Positions 1 to 6,984 of a DNA stretch of 64,000 nucleotides are shown here, one piece after another. The DNA comes from Kiritimatiellia bacterium (GTDB taxonomy: Bacteria > Verrucomicrobiota > Kiritimatiellia > RFP12 > UBA1067). The notes beneath the pieces are model-generated. The model saw only the letters and a program-made list of their open reading frames with translations, did not search any database and had not been told where the DNA came from. A program made the position numbers and the translations under genes. The number at the start of each line of letters is the position of its first letter. Position 1 is the stretch's first letter. The stretch is from contig JAFRSR010000037.1 of the NCBI GenBank assembly GCA_017427485.1, positions 1-64,000 of the forward strand, written 5' to 3'.

Positions 1-54
1 CGCAGCGGCGGAGCGCGCAGCGGCGGAGCGCGCAGCGGCGGAGTGCGCAGCGGC
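1..54 (+). repeat. 15-bp tandem repeat in coding sequence
   Basis: About 3.6 copies of a 15-bp unit (cgcagcggcggagcg) open the window, the third with one change and the last diverging. In the frame of the gene that ends at 133 the unit reads as repeated Ala-Ala-Ala-Glu-Arg, so it encodes an alanine-rich helical tail rather than an intergenic repeat. Confidence 0.8.
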
Positions 55-133
55 AACGGTGTGGGATCTGTCGCCGCGCGAGCGCGCGTTGCAGGCGTTG
101 ATTGACAAGCGGCTGGAGGGCGCGGGCGCGTGA
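2..133 (+). CDS. C-terminal end of an unknown phage protein (partial)
   Basis: The reading frame is open from the window edge to a TGA at 131-133, which overlaps the GTG start of the terminase gene (GTGA). The visible 43 residues are an Ala-Ala-Ala-Glu-Arg repeat followed by a short charged segment beginning WDLSPRER. The position just before the large terminase gene fits a small terminase subunit or DNA-binding protein, but no domain is visible, so the function is not assigned. Confidence 0.6.
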   Translation, partial: AAAERAAAERAAAECAAATVWDLSPRERALQALIDKRLEGAGA

Positions 134-2466
134 CGACGGTCGAACAGGTTTCCCAGCTCGCGCTCCTGGGCGGCACGCTGCGCGAGATCGAGGCCACGCT
201 CGGGCGCCAGATGACGCCCGACGAGCGCAAGGCTTTCGACAAGGCACGCATGGTCGTGAAGCTCCGCATGGCCAAAGAGCGCGCGGAGCGCGAGCGCAAG
301 GCCCGCGAGGCCGACGAGAGCCTGTTCACGCCCGAGCAGTTCGCGCTCGGCGAGGCCGCAATCGCCGCCAAAAAAGAGGAAGCGGACGCGCTCGCCGCGC
401 GCCGTGAGGAACGTCTCGCGCGCGGGCGTCCCCTCTCCGGCGCGGAGCGCGTCGCGCGCCACGTCGCCGCGAAGTCGGAGCTCTACGGGAAGATCCCGGC
501 GTGCGCCGACCCCGAGGAGCGCGAGCGCTGCCGTCTGGACCTCGTGCGCTTCGGCCTCCACTACTGCCCCGACTTCATCCGCCGCCCGCCGTCCCCGCGC
601 ATGGAGCGCGCGATCCGCAAGCTCCAGGACGCCATTCTCGCCGGCGGGAAGGTACACGTGCGCTGGCCGCGCGGGAAGGGCAAGAGCGCATGGGAGAAGA
701 TTGCGCTGAAGTGGATCAGTTGTTATGGCCACCGCCGCTTCCCCGTCGTGCTCGCGGTTAAGGCGGGCGTTGCGTTCCAGTTCTGTATGGAGGTTTGGAT
801 CTCGTGTCGCTTTGAGCCGCACACGGTCGCGGACTTCCCCGAAATCGCGATCCCGCTCCAGCAGATCGGCGAGAGCGCGCAACGCCGCGCGCACCAGCGC
901 TATCGCGGACAGCCCACGTTCATCGACGTGAACACGCGCATGGATTACCGCCGTTTTGCCGTGCTCGAAGGATTCCCGAACACCGGCGTCATCATGGCAT
1001 GGCGCGGCTTCGGCTCCGCCGTGCGCGGCCTCAACGTGTACAACACGCGCCCGGACTTCATTGTGGTGGACGACCCGCAGAAGGACGGCGACGCGAAATC
1101 CGAGGTGAGCGTGGACGAGCTCGAGAAGTTCATTACTGGCACGGTCGAAGCGCTGAGCGACACGAACACCACACTTTCAGGCATCATGGCCACCACGTGC
1201 ATCGAGCCGGATGACCTCTCGGAACGGTTCGCGGATCCGGCCCGGCACCCGGAATGGATGACCTACTCGGACACGCTCGTGATCTCGTGGCCGAATGATC
1301 CCGAACCGATGCGCGAGTACATCCGCCGCGTGGAGTCGGACCTCGCCAAGCGCGACATGAACCTCACGGACGCCCGCGCGTGGTACGCCGCGAACCAGGC
1401 GAAGATCGAGGACGGCGTGGAGATGCTCGACCCCGGCGACGGCGACTACGAGCACGGCGACATTTCCGCTTTTCAGTGGGCGCTCCACAAGCTTCAGCGC
1501 ATGAAGAACCGCTTCTACGCGGAGTACCAGGGCAAGCCCGAGGCGAGCATGAGCGCCATGAAGCTCGACGTGTACGAGGTTCAGAAGCACGTCAACGGCA
1601 CGCCGCGCGGCGTGCTGCCCGCCTTCACGCAGCGGTGCGTCGCGTTCTGCGACGTGAACAGCGTTGCCGGCCTGCGCTGGGCCGTGATGGCGATCGGCGG
1701 CGGCAACACGTCCGCAATCATCGATTACGGACGGTGGCCGCACGGCACGGCGCCGCTCTTCCCGGCCGGCACGCCGCTCGCGTTGCAAGGCGGATTCGTG
1801 AAGGTGGCGATGGCGCGTGTGGCGGGCGAGCTGAACGCGCGCCAGTATCCGCGCCTCGCGGACGGGAAGCCGGTGCGCGTGTCGCTGCTTGTCTTCGACG
1901 GCGGCGACTGGACCGCCGACGTGGCCGACGTGTGCACGAAGTGGGAGACGGCGCGCAAGGCGGATTCGTCGCGGATCCCGGTGGCGTGGTCGCGCGGCTA
2001 CGCCTGGAACAAGTACCGCCCGCACATGCTCGACGGCAACCGCAACACGATCGGCGAGCATTGGCACATGGCCCGTTCGCCGAACGGCGAGTACCTCGCG
2101 TTCATGGCCGACTACTGGCGCGAGGTGGCGCAGCTCGCTCTCCAGTTGCCCGTCGGCGCGCCCGGCGGCGTGAGCCTCTGGGGCACGGACACGACGGCGC
2201 ACCACGGATTCGTCCAGGAGGTGGCCGCCGAGGAACTGAAGACGAAGTTCAAGCGTCCGGACAACTTCACGCAGTGGGAGTGGAAGAAGACCGGCGAGAA
2301 CCACTGGGGCGACGTGCTCTACGGATGTTTCGTGTGCGCGTCGGCGATCGGGCTCTATCGTCCGGCGGAGGCCGACGACGAGGTGGGCAAGATCGACGCG
2401 GCACTCGCGGCGGCGGCGAAGCCGAAGAAGCTGCGCTACGTTCTGCGCCGCAGGAGGGCCGGATGA
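130..2466 (+). CDS. terL: Phage terminase large subunit
   Basis: This is the packaging motor: an ATPase that translocates DNA into the prohead and a nuclease that cuts concatemers. A Walker A-like motif (WPRGKGKSA, about residues 179-187) and a Walker B motif (DFIVVDDPQ, about 309-317) are visible. The C-terminal third has spaced acidic positions (FCDVN, LLVFDGGD) suiting an RNase H-like nuclease. At 778 residues it is longer than many large terminases. The first 100 residues are helical and charged, with a possible helix-turn-helix (TLREIEATLG), perhaps a recognition or small-subunit-like extension. The GTG start at 130 is chosen because it overlaps the preceding stop. It heads the late operon, but portal and head genes follow only after 4 kb of accessory genes. 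Confidence 0.9.
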   Translation: MTTVEQVSQLALLGGTLREIEATLGRQMTPDERKAFDKARMVVKLRMAKERAERERKAREADESLFTPEQFALGEAAIAAKKEEADALAARREERLARGRPLSGAERVARHVAAKSELYGKIPACADPEERERCRLDLVRFGLHYCPDFIRRPPSPRMERAIRKLQDAILAGGKVHVRWPRGKGKSAWEKIALKWISCYGHRRFPVVLAVKAGVAFQFCMEVWISCRFEPHTVADFPEIAIPLQQIGESAQRRAHQRYRGQPTFIDVNTRMDYRRFAVLEGFPNTGVIMAWRGFGSAVRGLNVYNTRPDFIVVDDPQKDGDAKSEVSVDELEKFITGTVEALSDTNTTLSGIMATTCIEPDDLSERFADPARHPEWMTYSDTLVISWPNDPEPMREYIRRVESDLAKRDMNLTDARAWYAANQAKIEDGVEMLDPGDGDYEHGDISAFQWALHKLQRMKNRFYAEYQGKPEASMSAMKLDVYEVQKHVNGTPRGVLPAFTQRCVAFCDVNSVAGLRWAVMAIGGGNTSAIIDYGRWPHGTAPLFPAGTPLALQGGFVKVAMARVAGELNARQYPRLADGKPVRVSLLVFDGGDWTADVADVCTKWETARKADSSRIPVAWSRGYAWNKYRPHMLDGNRNTIGEHWHMARSPNGEYLAFMADYWREVAQLALQLPVGAPGGVSLWGTDTTAHHGFVQEVAAEELKTKFKRPDNFTQWEWKKTGENHWGDVLYGCFVCASAIGLYRPAEADDEVGKIDAALAAAAKPKKLRYVLRRRRAG

Positions 2467-2687
2467 AGAAGCGCGCGAAGAAGAAGCCGGCGCCGCGCGA
2501 GGCGCCTCAGCGCCTGGTGCGGCGGTCGATCGTGTGCGACCGCTGCGGCGGCGTGGATTCCTTCCGCGCGGTGGGCCGCTACCGCAATGTGCGATATTTG
2601 GTCTGCGCGGCGTGCGGCCGCCGCGCGACGCAGCTTGTGCTCGCGCCGGGTGGCGCGGGCGCGGAAAAAGGAGAACAGAAAACATGA
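2463..2687 (+). CDS. Small zinc-ribbon phage protein
   Basis: A 74-residue basic protein starts at an ATG overlapping the terminase stop (ATGA). After a lysine/arginine-rich N-terminus it carries two CxxC pairs (CDRC near 25 and CAAC near 50) separated by about 22 residues, a typical single zinc ribbon. Such small ribbons in phages are often nucleic-acid-binding or regulatory, but no specific family is recognised. Its end overlaps the next start by ATGA. Confidence 0.6.
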   Translation: MKKRAKKKPAPREAPQRLVRRSIVCDRCGGVDSFRAVGRYRNVRYLVCAACGRRATQLVLAPGGAGAEKGEQKT

Positions 2688-2762
2688 CAGATCCAGATTT
2701 AGGCCCGGTGAAGGGCGACGTGACCGCCGAGTGCGTGCTCACGGCATTGTCGGCGGGGCGCG
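2637..2762 (+). repeat. Direct repeat, copy A (126 bp)
   Basis: This segment is nearly identical (about six differences) to 3223-3348. It covers the end of the zinc-ribbon gene, a ribosome-binding site (aaaaaggagaacag) and the first 26 codons of the following gene. The two copies bracket the Tad2-like gene. Confidence 0.9.
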
Positions 2763-2869
2763 TTGGCGCACGTCAGGGCCAAGCTTGTTCCGCTAGGCGC
2801 GGGCTTGACCCTGACGATTCCAAGACGCTCTTGGACAAACAAACAAAAAAGGAAAACAACAATGAATGA
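2684..2869 (+). pseudogene. Truncated 5' copy of the 3270-3509 gene
   Basis: The first 26 residues (MTDPDLGPVKGDV and onward to ALSAGR) match the start of the intact 79-residue protein at 3270. The frame then diverges into unrelated, low-complexity sequence ending in KKENNNE just past the start of the Tad2-like gene. The start overlaps the zinc-ribbon stop by ATGA. It may still be translated and help translation reach the next gene, but it looks like the left-hand remnant of a duplication. Confidence 0.6.
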
Positions 2870-3161
2870 AATGATGGACTTCGGTGACGCGATTCGCGCC
2901 ATGAAGCAGGGCAAGAAGGTTGCTCGTCGCGGCTGGAACGGCAAGGGCATGTGGCTTTGCGTCCCGCTCTGTGACGGCCCGAAAGAGATCCCTGCGACGG
3001 GCATTTGGGGCAAGCCAAACGCCGAGTATGCCGAGCATAACGGTGGCACGGTCAAGGTTGTGCCTTACATCACAATGAAGGCCGCAGACGGCTCAATCGT
3101 CATGGGCTGGCTTGCGTCGCAGACCGACATGCTCTCCGACGACTGGGTGATTGTCGAGTAA
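2862..3161 (+). CDS. tad2: Tad2-like anti-Thoeris protein (DUF2829)
   Basis: The 99-residue protein matches the DUF2829 pattern as I know it: an N-terminal FGDAIRAMKQGKKVARRGWNG segment in which GKKVARRGWNG is diagnostic, a central variable loop, a PYITMKAADG motif and a C-terminal GWLASQTDMLSDDW motif. Characterised DUF2829 members (Tad2) are phage proteins that bind and sequester the cyclic ADP-ribose isomer made by the Thoeris ThsB sensor, so the ThsA effector is not activated. The ATG at 2862 is preceded by AAAAAAGGAAAACAAC; an upstream in-frame ATG at 2763 would add residues the family lacks. The gene sits in a 460-bp unique segment bracketed by a 126-bp direct repeat, so it looks recently acquired. 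The assignment rests on remembered motifs, not a search. Confidence 0.85.
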   Translation: MNEMMDFGDAIRAMKQGKKVARRGWNGKGMWLCVPLCDGPKEIPATGIWGKPNAEYAEHNGGTVKVVPYITMKAADGSIVMGWLASQTDMLSDDWVIVE

Positions 3162-3171
3162 ACCCAATCCG

Positions 3172-3198
3172 CCGGCGCACCCGTAGAGGGTGCGCCGG
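3172..3198 (+). terminator. Perfect 11-bp hairpin after tad2
   Basis: CCGGCGCACCC, loop GTAGA, GGGTGCGCCGG lies 10 bp after the Tad2-like stop. No T-tract follows, so it could be a weak or factor-dependent terminator or an mRNA-stabilising hairpin. Confidence 0.5.
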
Positions 3199-3222
3199 TG
3201 CGAAAGGAGCTCGCGAAAGCTA

Positions 3223-3348
3223 GTGCTCGCGCCGGGTAGCGCGGGCGCGGAAAAAGGAGAACAGAAACAATGATCGATCCAGTTTTAGGCCCGGTGAAGG
3301 GCGACGTGACCGCCGAGTGCGTGCTCACGGCATTGTCGGCGGGGCGCG
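3223..3348 (+). repeat. Direct repeat, copy B (126 bp)
   Basis: This second copy of 2637-2762 supplies the ribosome-binding site and first codons of the intact 79-residue gene at 3270. Confidence 0.9.
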
Positions 3349-3509
3349 CGATGCGCACGCACCAGAAGGAGTATTTTGCCACGCGACAGCAGGCGGCGCT
3401 CGACGCCTCGCGCGTCGCGGAGCGCGCTTTCGACGAGGCGCTTGCGAATGCGCTCTGGTGGATCCGCCACGGCGAACAGCGCCCGGTTCAGGGGGAACTG
3501 TTCGCGTGA
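3270..3509 (+). CDS. Small hypothetical phage protein (79 aa)
   Basis: The ATG at 3270 follows AAAAAGGAGAACAGAAACA. The protein is soluble and helical; its centre (MRTHQKEYFATRQQAAL) resembles a type of short phage protein built around a KEYFxTR motif, for which I know no function. The first 26 codons are duplicated at 2684. The stop overlaps a GTG (GTGA), so the next frame may be coupled. Confidence 0.65.
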   Translation: MIDPVLGPVKGDVTAECVLTALSAGRAMRTHQKEYFATRQQAALDASRVAERAFDEALANALWWIRHGEQRPVQGELFA

Positions 3510-3850
3510 AACATCTTACACCCATAGTGCGGGGGCCGTTTGGAATACGAGTACCGCATAGGCTAGAGGCGACCCGTGCAAGCGCTTTGAATGTGCACGG
3601 AAAGCGTGATGCCGATCTGACCGCGCAGAGTCTTCCGGGAACGGTCGAACGATTCAACGTTCAGGAGCCGTTCCGCGCGCTTAGGACTCATGCGGGGAAC
3701 CGCGTGAAGTGCGCAACTCTGCGAAACCAGACGGGGGAGGGAACTCCCGTTGTCAAAAAAGTAGTTAAACCTGGTATGGCGCCGCCTGTCCCATTGCATT
3801 CCCGACAGGCAAATGTTATCACGGCCGACGGCCGAAAAGTGAAAGGATGA
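3506..3850 (+). CDS. Doubtful hypothetical protein (114 aa)
   Basis: An open frame begins at a GTG overlapping the previous stop (GTGA) and runs to just before the next gene. The product is basic with no recognisable domain. The stretch is less GC-biased than its neighbours and may instead be largely non-coding: a GC-rich inverted segment at about 3730-3750 (acggg...cccgt) suggests RNA structure. It is kept only because of the coupling. Confidence 0.3.
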   Translation: MKHLTPIVRGPFGIRVPHRLEATRASALNVHGKRDADLTAQSLPGTVERFNVQEPFRALRTHAGNRVKCATLRNQTGEGTPVVKKVVKPGMAPPVPLHSRQANVITADGRKVKG

Positions 3851-3853
3851 GAA

Positions 3854-4495
3854 ATGGAAAAGAGTGAGGTCGAGAAGATCATATCGTTGGCGCGGGACAA
3901 ATACACCGTTCATGAGTGCAGCGAGTGCACTTACCGAAAATGTTGCGACCTTAACAGCAATGGTTACGGTTCTGCTGAATGCCTATCAAGACGAGTGAGC
4001 ATTTCTCTCATGCTTGGAATTGAAGATAGTTATTTCACCAAGCTTCTTGATGACATTGAGGCGGCGTGGAAGCGGGAGAAGGCCAAGGCCGAGGCCGACG
4101 CGCTCGCAGTCGGCGGAATTGTGGAGGCGGAGCGGCACTCGCCCGGCAACGCGGCGGCAATGTGCGAGGCGCTAGTAGCGCTCCGAGACGCCGCACGGAA
4201 TTTCTGCCACCAGATACTGAACTCGAAATATAACGACATAATGGACAAGTACAAATGTCGAGAGCGGGGATTTCCCGCCTTACTCGATCTGCGCTATTAT
4301 GCGATTCCGAAGGCAAACGCCGCCCTCTCCGCGCCGCCGCGCCAGTGCGACGTCGGCACGGCGGCGGAGCAGGGAGAGCGATGTATGGCGCAATTCGATC
4401 AATGGCGGCGCAAGGGCGACGGCAAGAAACTGATAACTGCAATCATGGCATGGGCGCAGAAGCCCTACGAGGCGGAGGAAGGAGCGGGGAAATGA
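3854..4495 (+). CDS. Hypothetical phage protein with N-terminal cysteine cluster
   Basis: The 213-residue protein starts at an ATG preceded by AAAGGATGAGAA. Its N-terminal 45 residues contain five cysteines (CSEC, KCC, AEC), suggestive of a metal-binding knuckle. The rest is helical and charged with scattered cysteines. It is part of the small-gene block between terminase and portal, with ATGA overlap to the next gene. Function is unknown; location among anti-defence genes makes it a candidate of the same kind, by inference only. Confidence 0.6.
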   Translation: MEKSEVEKIISLARDKYTVHECSECTYRKCCDLNSNGYGSAECLSRRVSISLMLGIEDSYFTKLLDDIEAAWKREKAKAEADALAVGGIVEAERHSPGNAAAMCEALVALRDAARNFCHQILNSKYNDIMDKYKCRERGFPALLDLRYYAIPKANAALSAPPRQCDVGTAAEQGERCMAQFDQWRRKGDGKKLITAIMAWAQKPYEAEEGAGK

Positions 4496-4746
4496 TAAGG
4501 CTCAGAATACTCGCCCATAGTCGCGGTGCGTTCACAGGTTTTGAGGTGTCTGTCAATCCTTCTTGCATTCTGCTCATTAAAGAGGGGCGAACTGACATTG
4601 TCGGTCGTCATTATGTCGATGCCATTTTCTGCCGTGAGCTGATGGATATTCTTCCGCGTAGTTCTTCATCGTATGTGGCCGTTGAGGGCACGTACGAGGA
4701 AGTGCGACAAGCCGTGTGCGGCGCGAAGGAAGGCGGTGCGAAGTGA
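4492..4746 (+). CDS. Small hypothetical phage protein (84 aa)
   Basis: The start ATG overlaps the upstream stop (ATGA). The sequence alternates short beta-strand-like stretches (GFEVSVNPSCILLIKEG) with a C-terminal helix, suggesting a small compact alpha/beta protein. No family was recognised. Its stop overlaps the GTG of the Lar-like gene. Confidence 0.55.
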   Translation: MIRLRILAHSRGAFTGFEVSVNPSCILLIKEGRTDIVGRHYVDAIFCRELMDILPRSSSSYVAVEGTYEEVRQAVCGAKEGGAK

Positions 4747-4982
4747 GCGCGAAGGGTGAAATCCATCTTGAGCCGTGCCCGTTCTGCAAGAGCGCGGTCG
4801 TGACGATCGGGCGTTCGCACGTTCGCGGCGCCCGCGTGGGCGCGTGGATCCACTATGGCGTGTGCGGCAACTGCGGCGCGCGCGGTCCGACGACGAACCC
4901 CGACGGCTTTTTCTACCTCACGCCAGAGGACGCCGCCGAGGCGTGGAATCTAAGGATGGGCAATCTATGCAACGAGAAGTGA
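4743..4982 (+). CDS. Lar-like restriction alleviation zinc-ribbon protein
   Basis: A 79-residue protein carries the layout of the Lar restriction-alleviation family: an early LEPCPFC knuckle, a CGNCGARGP knuckle about 35 residues later and a C-terminal TPEDAAEAWNLR motif. Lar of the Rac prophage modulates type I restriction in favour of incoming DNA; many phage members are annotated by homology only. The GTG at 4743 overlaps the previous stop (GTGA). The Tad2-like gene 1.6 kb upstream suggests an anti-defence block. Functional equivalence to Rac Lar is not proven by sequence. Confidence 0.75.
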   Translation: MSAKGEIHLEPCPFCKSAVVTIGRSHVRGARVGAWIHYGVCGNCGARGPTTNPDGFFYLTPEDAAEAWNLRMGNLCNEK

Positions 4983-5254
4983 GCATTGAGCGCTTCGACG
5001 CGCACAAGGGCGAGGACCATGCCATTCAGATGATGGCCGTTTCCATGCGCGACGAGAAAGATTTGGTGAAGCCCATGTGGCGCCCGTACTGGGACGCCAT
5101 GATGAAGCTGATCGTGCAACGGCCCGACCTATTCAGACTTCACGGGTATTCGCTCCGCGACATACACTTCCGCAACTTCAAGCGCGCGGGGAAGAACAAC
5201 GTGCGTCTCGTCTCGTGCGAGGCGTATTGGCCGCAGGGGGATGGCGCGCGATGA
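4967..5254 (+). CDS. Hypothetical phage protein (95 aa)
   Basis: The ATG at 4967 is chosen because AAGGA lies 10 bp upstream; a GTG at 4979 overlapping the Lar-like stop is an alternative. The product is mixed alpha/beta with aromatic patches (MWRPYWDAMM, EAYWPQGD). No domain was recognised. It ends in an ATGA overlap. Confidence 0.55.
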   Translation: MQREVSIERFDAHKGEDHAIQMMAVSMRDEKDLVKPMWRPYWDAMMKLIVQRPDLFRLHGYSLRDIHFRNFKRAGKNNVRLVSCEAYWPQGDGAR

Positions 5255-5589
5255 AGACCAAGACGGACTTTCGCATGTTCGAAGATGTGCGGCGATCGGC
5301 CGGTCCGGAGTCGTACCACACACCGGAGGATGTTGACTGCCGCATTACCGCCAATGTCGGAGACATCATGGCCGCAGCGCTCGCCGCAGCCGGTTCATAC
5401 GCGTTTTGCATCGGCGGGCGCACGGCATGCGAGACGGACTACCTTGCCGCAAGCGGCGCGGTGTTCCCGCCCGTGCCCGTCGAGGAGCTGGAGCGGTTCA
5501 ACCGCGAGACCATGCACGACTTCATGGACGAAGCCGCCGAGCATCGGCGTTATGAGAAGATCGCGTTATTCTTCAGGAGGACGGCATGA
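5251..5589 (+). CDS. Hypothetical phage protein (112 aa)
   Basis: Coupled by ATGA to the gene before and after. The protein is soluble with an alanine-rich central helix (MAAALAAAGSYAF) and a charged C-terminus. No homology was recognised. Context places it in the accessory block between terminase and portal. Confidence 0.5.
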   Translation: MKTKTDFRMFEDVRRSAGPESYHTPEDVDCRITANVGDIMAAALAAAGSYAFCIGGRTACETDYLAASGAVFPPVPVEELERFNRETMHDFMDEAAEHRRYEKIALFFRRTA

Positions 5590-6083
5590 AGAAATCCAGG
5601 ACAGAGGCCAATCGCAAATACTACGCGGCAAACCGCGAGAAAGTCCTCGCCCGCATCAAGACTCGACGCGCCAGCGACCCAGAGCGTTTCCGCGCGTTGG
5701 AGGCGGCGTGGCGCAAGGCCAACCCGGAGAAGTGCAAGGAGAAGCAGCGCAGGTATCGCCAGAAGCCAGAAAGCAAGGTGAAGGCCGCGGCGAAGCAGCG
5801 CGCGAGGCGGGCGGCGAATCCGGAGGCCGTGCGCGCCGCCGAACGGGCGTTTTACGCAAGGGCGGTCGTGCGCAGGCGCGCCCAGAGGCGCGTGTGCTAC
5901 GCCAAGGCGAGACTTCTCGACGGCAAGGTCTACAGTCCGCGGTTTCGGGTGAGACTGCCCGAATGGGCGGCAACCGGCAAGCGCGCGCTTGACGCGCGGT
6001 CTCAATGGCTTGCCGTCAACCTCTCAGCCTCCCAGCGCGCCTACGCCCGCGAACTGGCAATCGAACGGAGGGCCGCGCGATGA
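5586..6083 (+). CDS. Highly basic hypothetical phage protein (165 aa)
   Basis: The N-terminal 100 residues are dense in Arg and Lys with repeated NREKxxARIK and KQRARRAANPE motifs, resembling the basic N-terminal arms seen in some phage homing endonucleases and DNA-binding proteins. No HNH or other nuclease motif is visible in the C-terminal part. It probably binds nucleic acid. Coupled by ATGA at both ends. Confidence 0.55.
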   Translation: MKKSRTEANRKYYAANREKVLARIKTRRASDPERFRALEAAWRKANPEKCKEKQRRYRQKPESKVKAAAKQRARRAANPEAVRAAERAFYARAVVRRRAQRRVCYAKARLLDGKVYSPRFRVRLPEWAATGKRALDARSQWLAVNLSASQRAYARELAIERRAAR

Positions 6084-6490
6084 GTGACGACAAGCGGACG
6101 ACAACAAGCGAGCGGCCGAAATACATGAGCGAGAAGGAGTGCGAAGGGTGCGGCGCGAAGTTCATGGGCGGGCCGAGGGCGGGGTTGTGCCCGGCCTGTT
6201 CGCCTCTCTACCGGAAGCGATACATCTACCTGTTCGGGCGCAGGCGCGCAACCGGCGAGGGCACGCGCGAGACCATGCGCGCGGCGGCGATCGAGTATGT
6301 GCGCGCCATGCGGAAGGTGGAGGCGGCGCCCGTGCCCGCGCCTTCAAGGCGCTGCGGATACTGCGGCCGCGAGCTCGGGCCGCGCGACGCCCGGCGCGGC
6401 TACTGCGCCACGTGCGTGGCGCACGGCTACCACTGGCTTCACGAGGTCACGGGCCGCACGCGGAGAGGAGCCTCGGATGAACTACCGTGA
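6080..6490 (+). CDS. Double zinc-ribbon hypothetical protein
   Basis: The 136-residue protein has two likely zinc ribbons: CEGCG with CPAC in the first 45 residues, and CGYCG with YCATC near residues 92-115, joined by a basic helical linker. Two cysteine knuckles flanking a helix suggest nucleic acid or ribosome binding. The ATG overlaps the preceding stop. Confidence 0.6.
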   Translation: MSDDKRTTTSERPKYMSEKECEGCGAKFMGGPRAGLCPACSPLYRKRYIYLFGRRRATGEGTRETMRAAAIEYVRAMRKVEAAPVPAPSRRCGYCGRELGPRDARRGYCATCVAHGYHWLHEVTGRTRRGASDELP

Positions 6491-6623
6491 ACCGCGCCCG
6501 CGCCTGGAGCGCGTAACAGCGCGCATACGCCCAAAAGCTGGCCCTGCGCGCGATCGGCTGGAAGGGCGGCGCCTACTAGCCTCGGCGCGCGCGGCGCGCT
6601 CCTGGGGCCGGATTTGGCCCTAA
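6477..6623 (+). CDS. Tiny basic protein (48 aa), doubtful
   Basis: An ATG at 6477 lies 14 bp inside the previous gene and is preceded by a strong AGAGGAG. The 48-residue arginine-rich product has no recognised domain. It is the last frame before a terminator; the ribosome-binding site is the main support. Confidence 0.4.
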   Translation: MNYREPRPRLERVTARIRPKAGPARDRLEGRRLLASARAARSWGRIWP

Positions 6624-6638
6624 TCCGTGCGTTTCGTG

Positions 6639-6667
6639 CCCGCCGATACCATCGGCGGGTTGATTTT
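6639..6667 (+). terminator. Rho-independent-like terminator ending the accessory block
   Basis: CCCGCCGAT, loop ACC, ATCGGCGGG (9-bp perfect stem, 6639-6659) is followed by TTGATTTT. It separates the terminase/accessory transcript from the head genes. Confidence 0.7.
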
Positions 6668-6700
6668 CTCAAGATTCTTGAAAGGTTTTCCGCGAACCGT

Positions 6701-6729
6701 TCCACGATTTCCCTTGCGCGATATATACT
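6701..6729 (+). promoter_or_regulatory. Putative promoter for the head-tail operon
   Basis: A good -10 (TATACT, 6724-6729) with a weak -35 (TCCACG, 6701-6706) 17 bp upstream lies between the terminator and the ATG at 6739. The expected start of transcription is only 1-3 nt before that ATG, and no Shine-Dalgarno is visible. Confidence 0.5.
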
Positions 6730-6738
6730 GCAAGCGCA

Positions 6739-6984
6739 ATGGGCACGGCAGGACAAATAGCTTACTGCGAGCGGCGAATCGCCGCAATCGACGCGACCGT
6801 CGCGGAGATACTCCGCACCGGCAGCGCGTCCGCAACCGTCTCCGCCGGGGACGGCAGCGACTCCTACACGGCCCTGGATCTTGACAAGCTCGCGGCCGAG
6901 CGCGCGCGGTGGGCGAACGCCCTGCGTGCGCTGAAGACGCGCGGCGGAACCGGCATCCGCCACATCGGGAGGGTCTATCGGTGA
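6739..6984 (+). CDS. gpW-like head-tail joining protein
   Basis: The 81-residue protein has two helices (QIAYCERRIAAIDATVAEIL and KLAAERARWANALRAL) flanking a short strand region (ATVSAGDGSDSYT), which is the gpW layout. Lambda gpW also lies between terminase and portal. It would bind the portal ring after packaging and prepare it for the tail. The assignment rests on size, helix pattern and position. The stop overlaps the portal GTG (GTGA). Confidence 0.55.
   Translation: MGTAGQIAYCERRIAAIDATVAEILRTGSASATVSAGDGSDSYTALDLDKLAAERARWANALRALKTRGGTGIRHIGRVYR

Noticed and set aside
3563-3913. Antisense gene in the weak region after the 79-residue gene
   Set aside because: No ribosome site or domain, it would be the only - strand gene in the late region, and it overlaps the well-supported gene at 3854.
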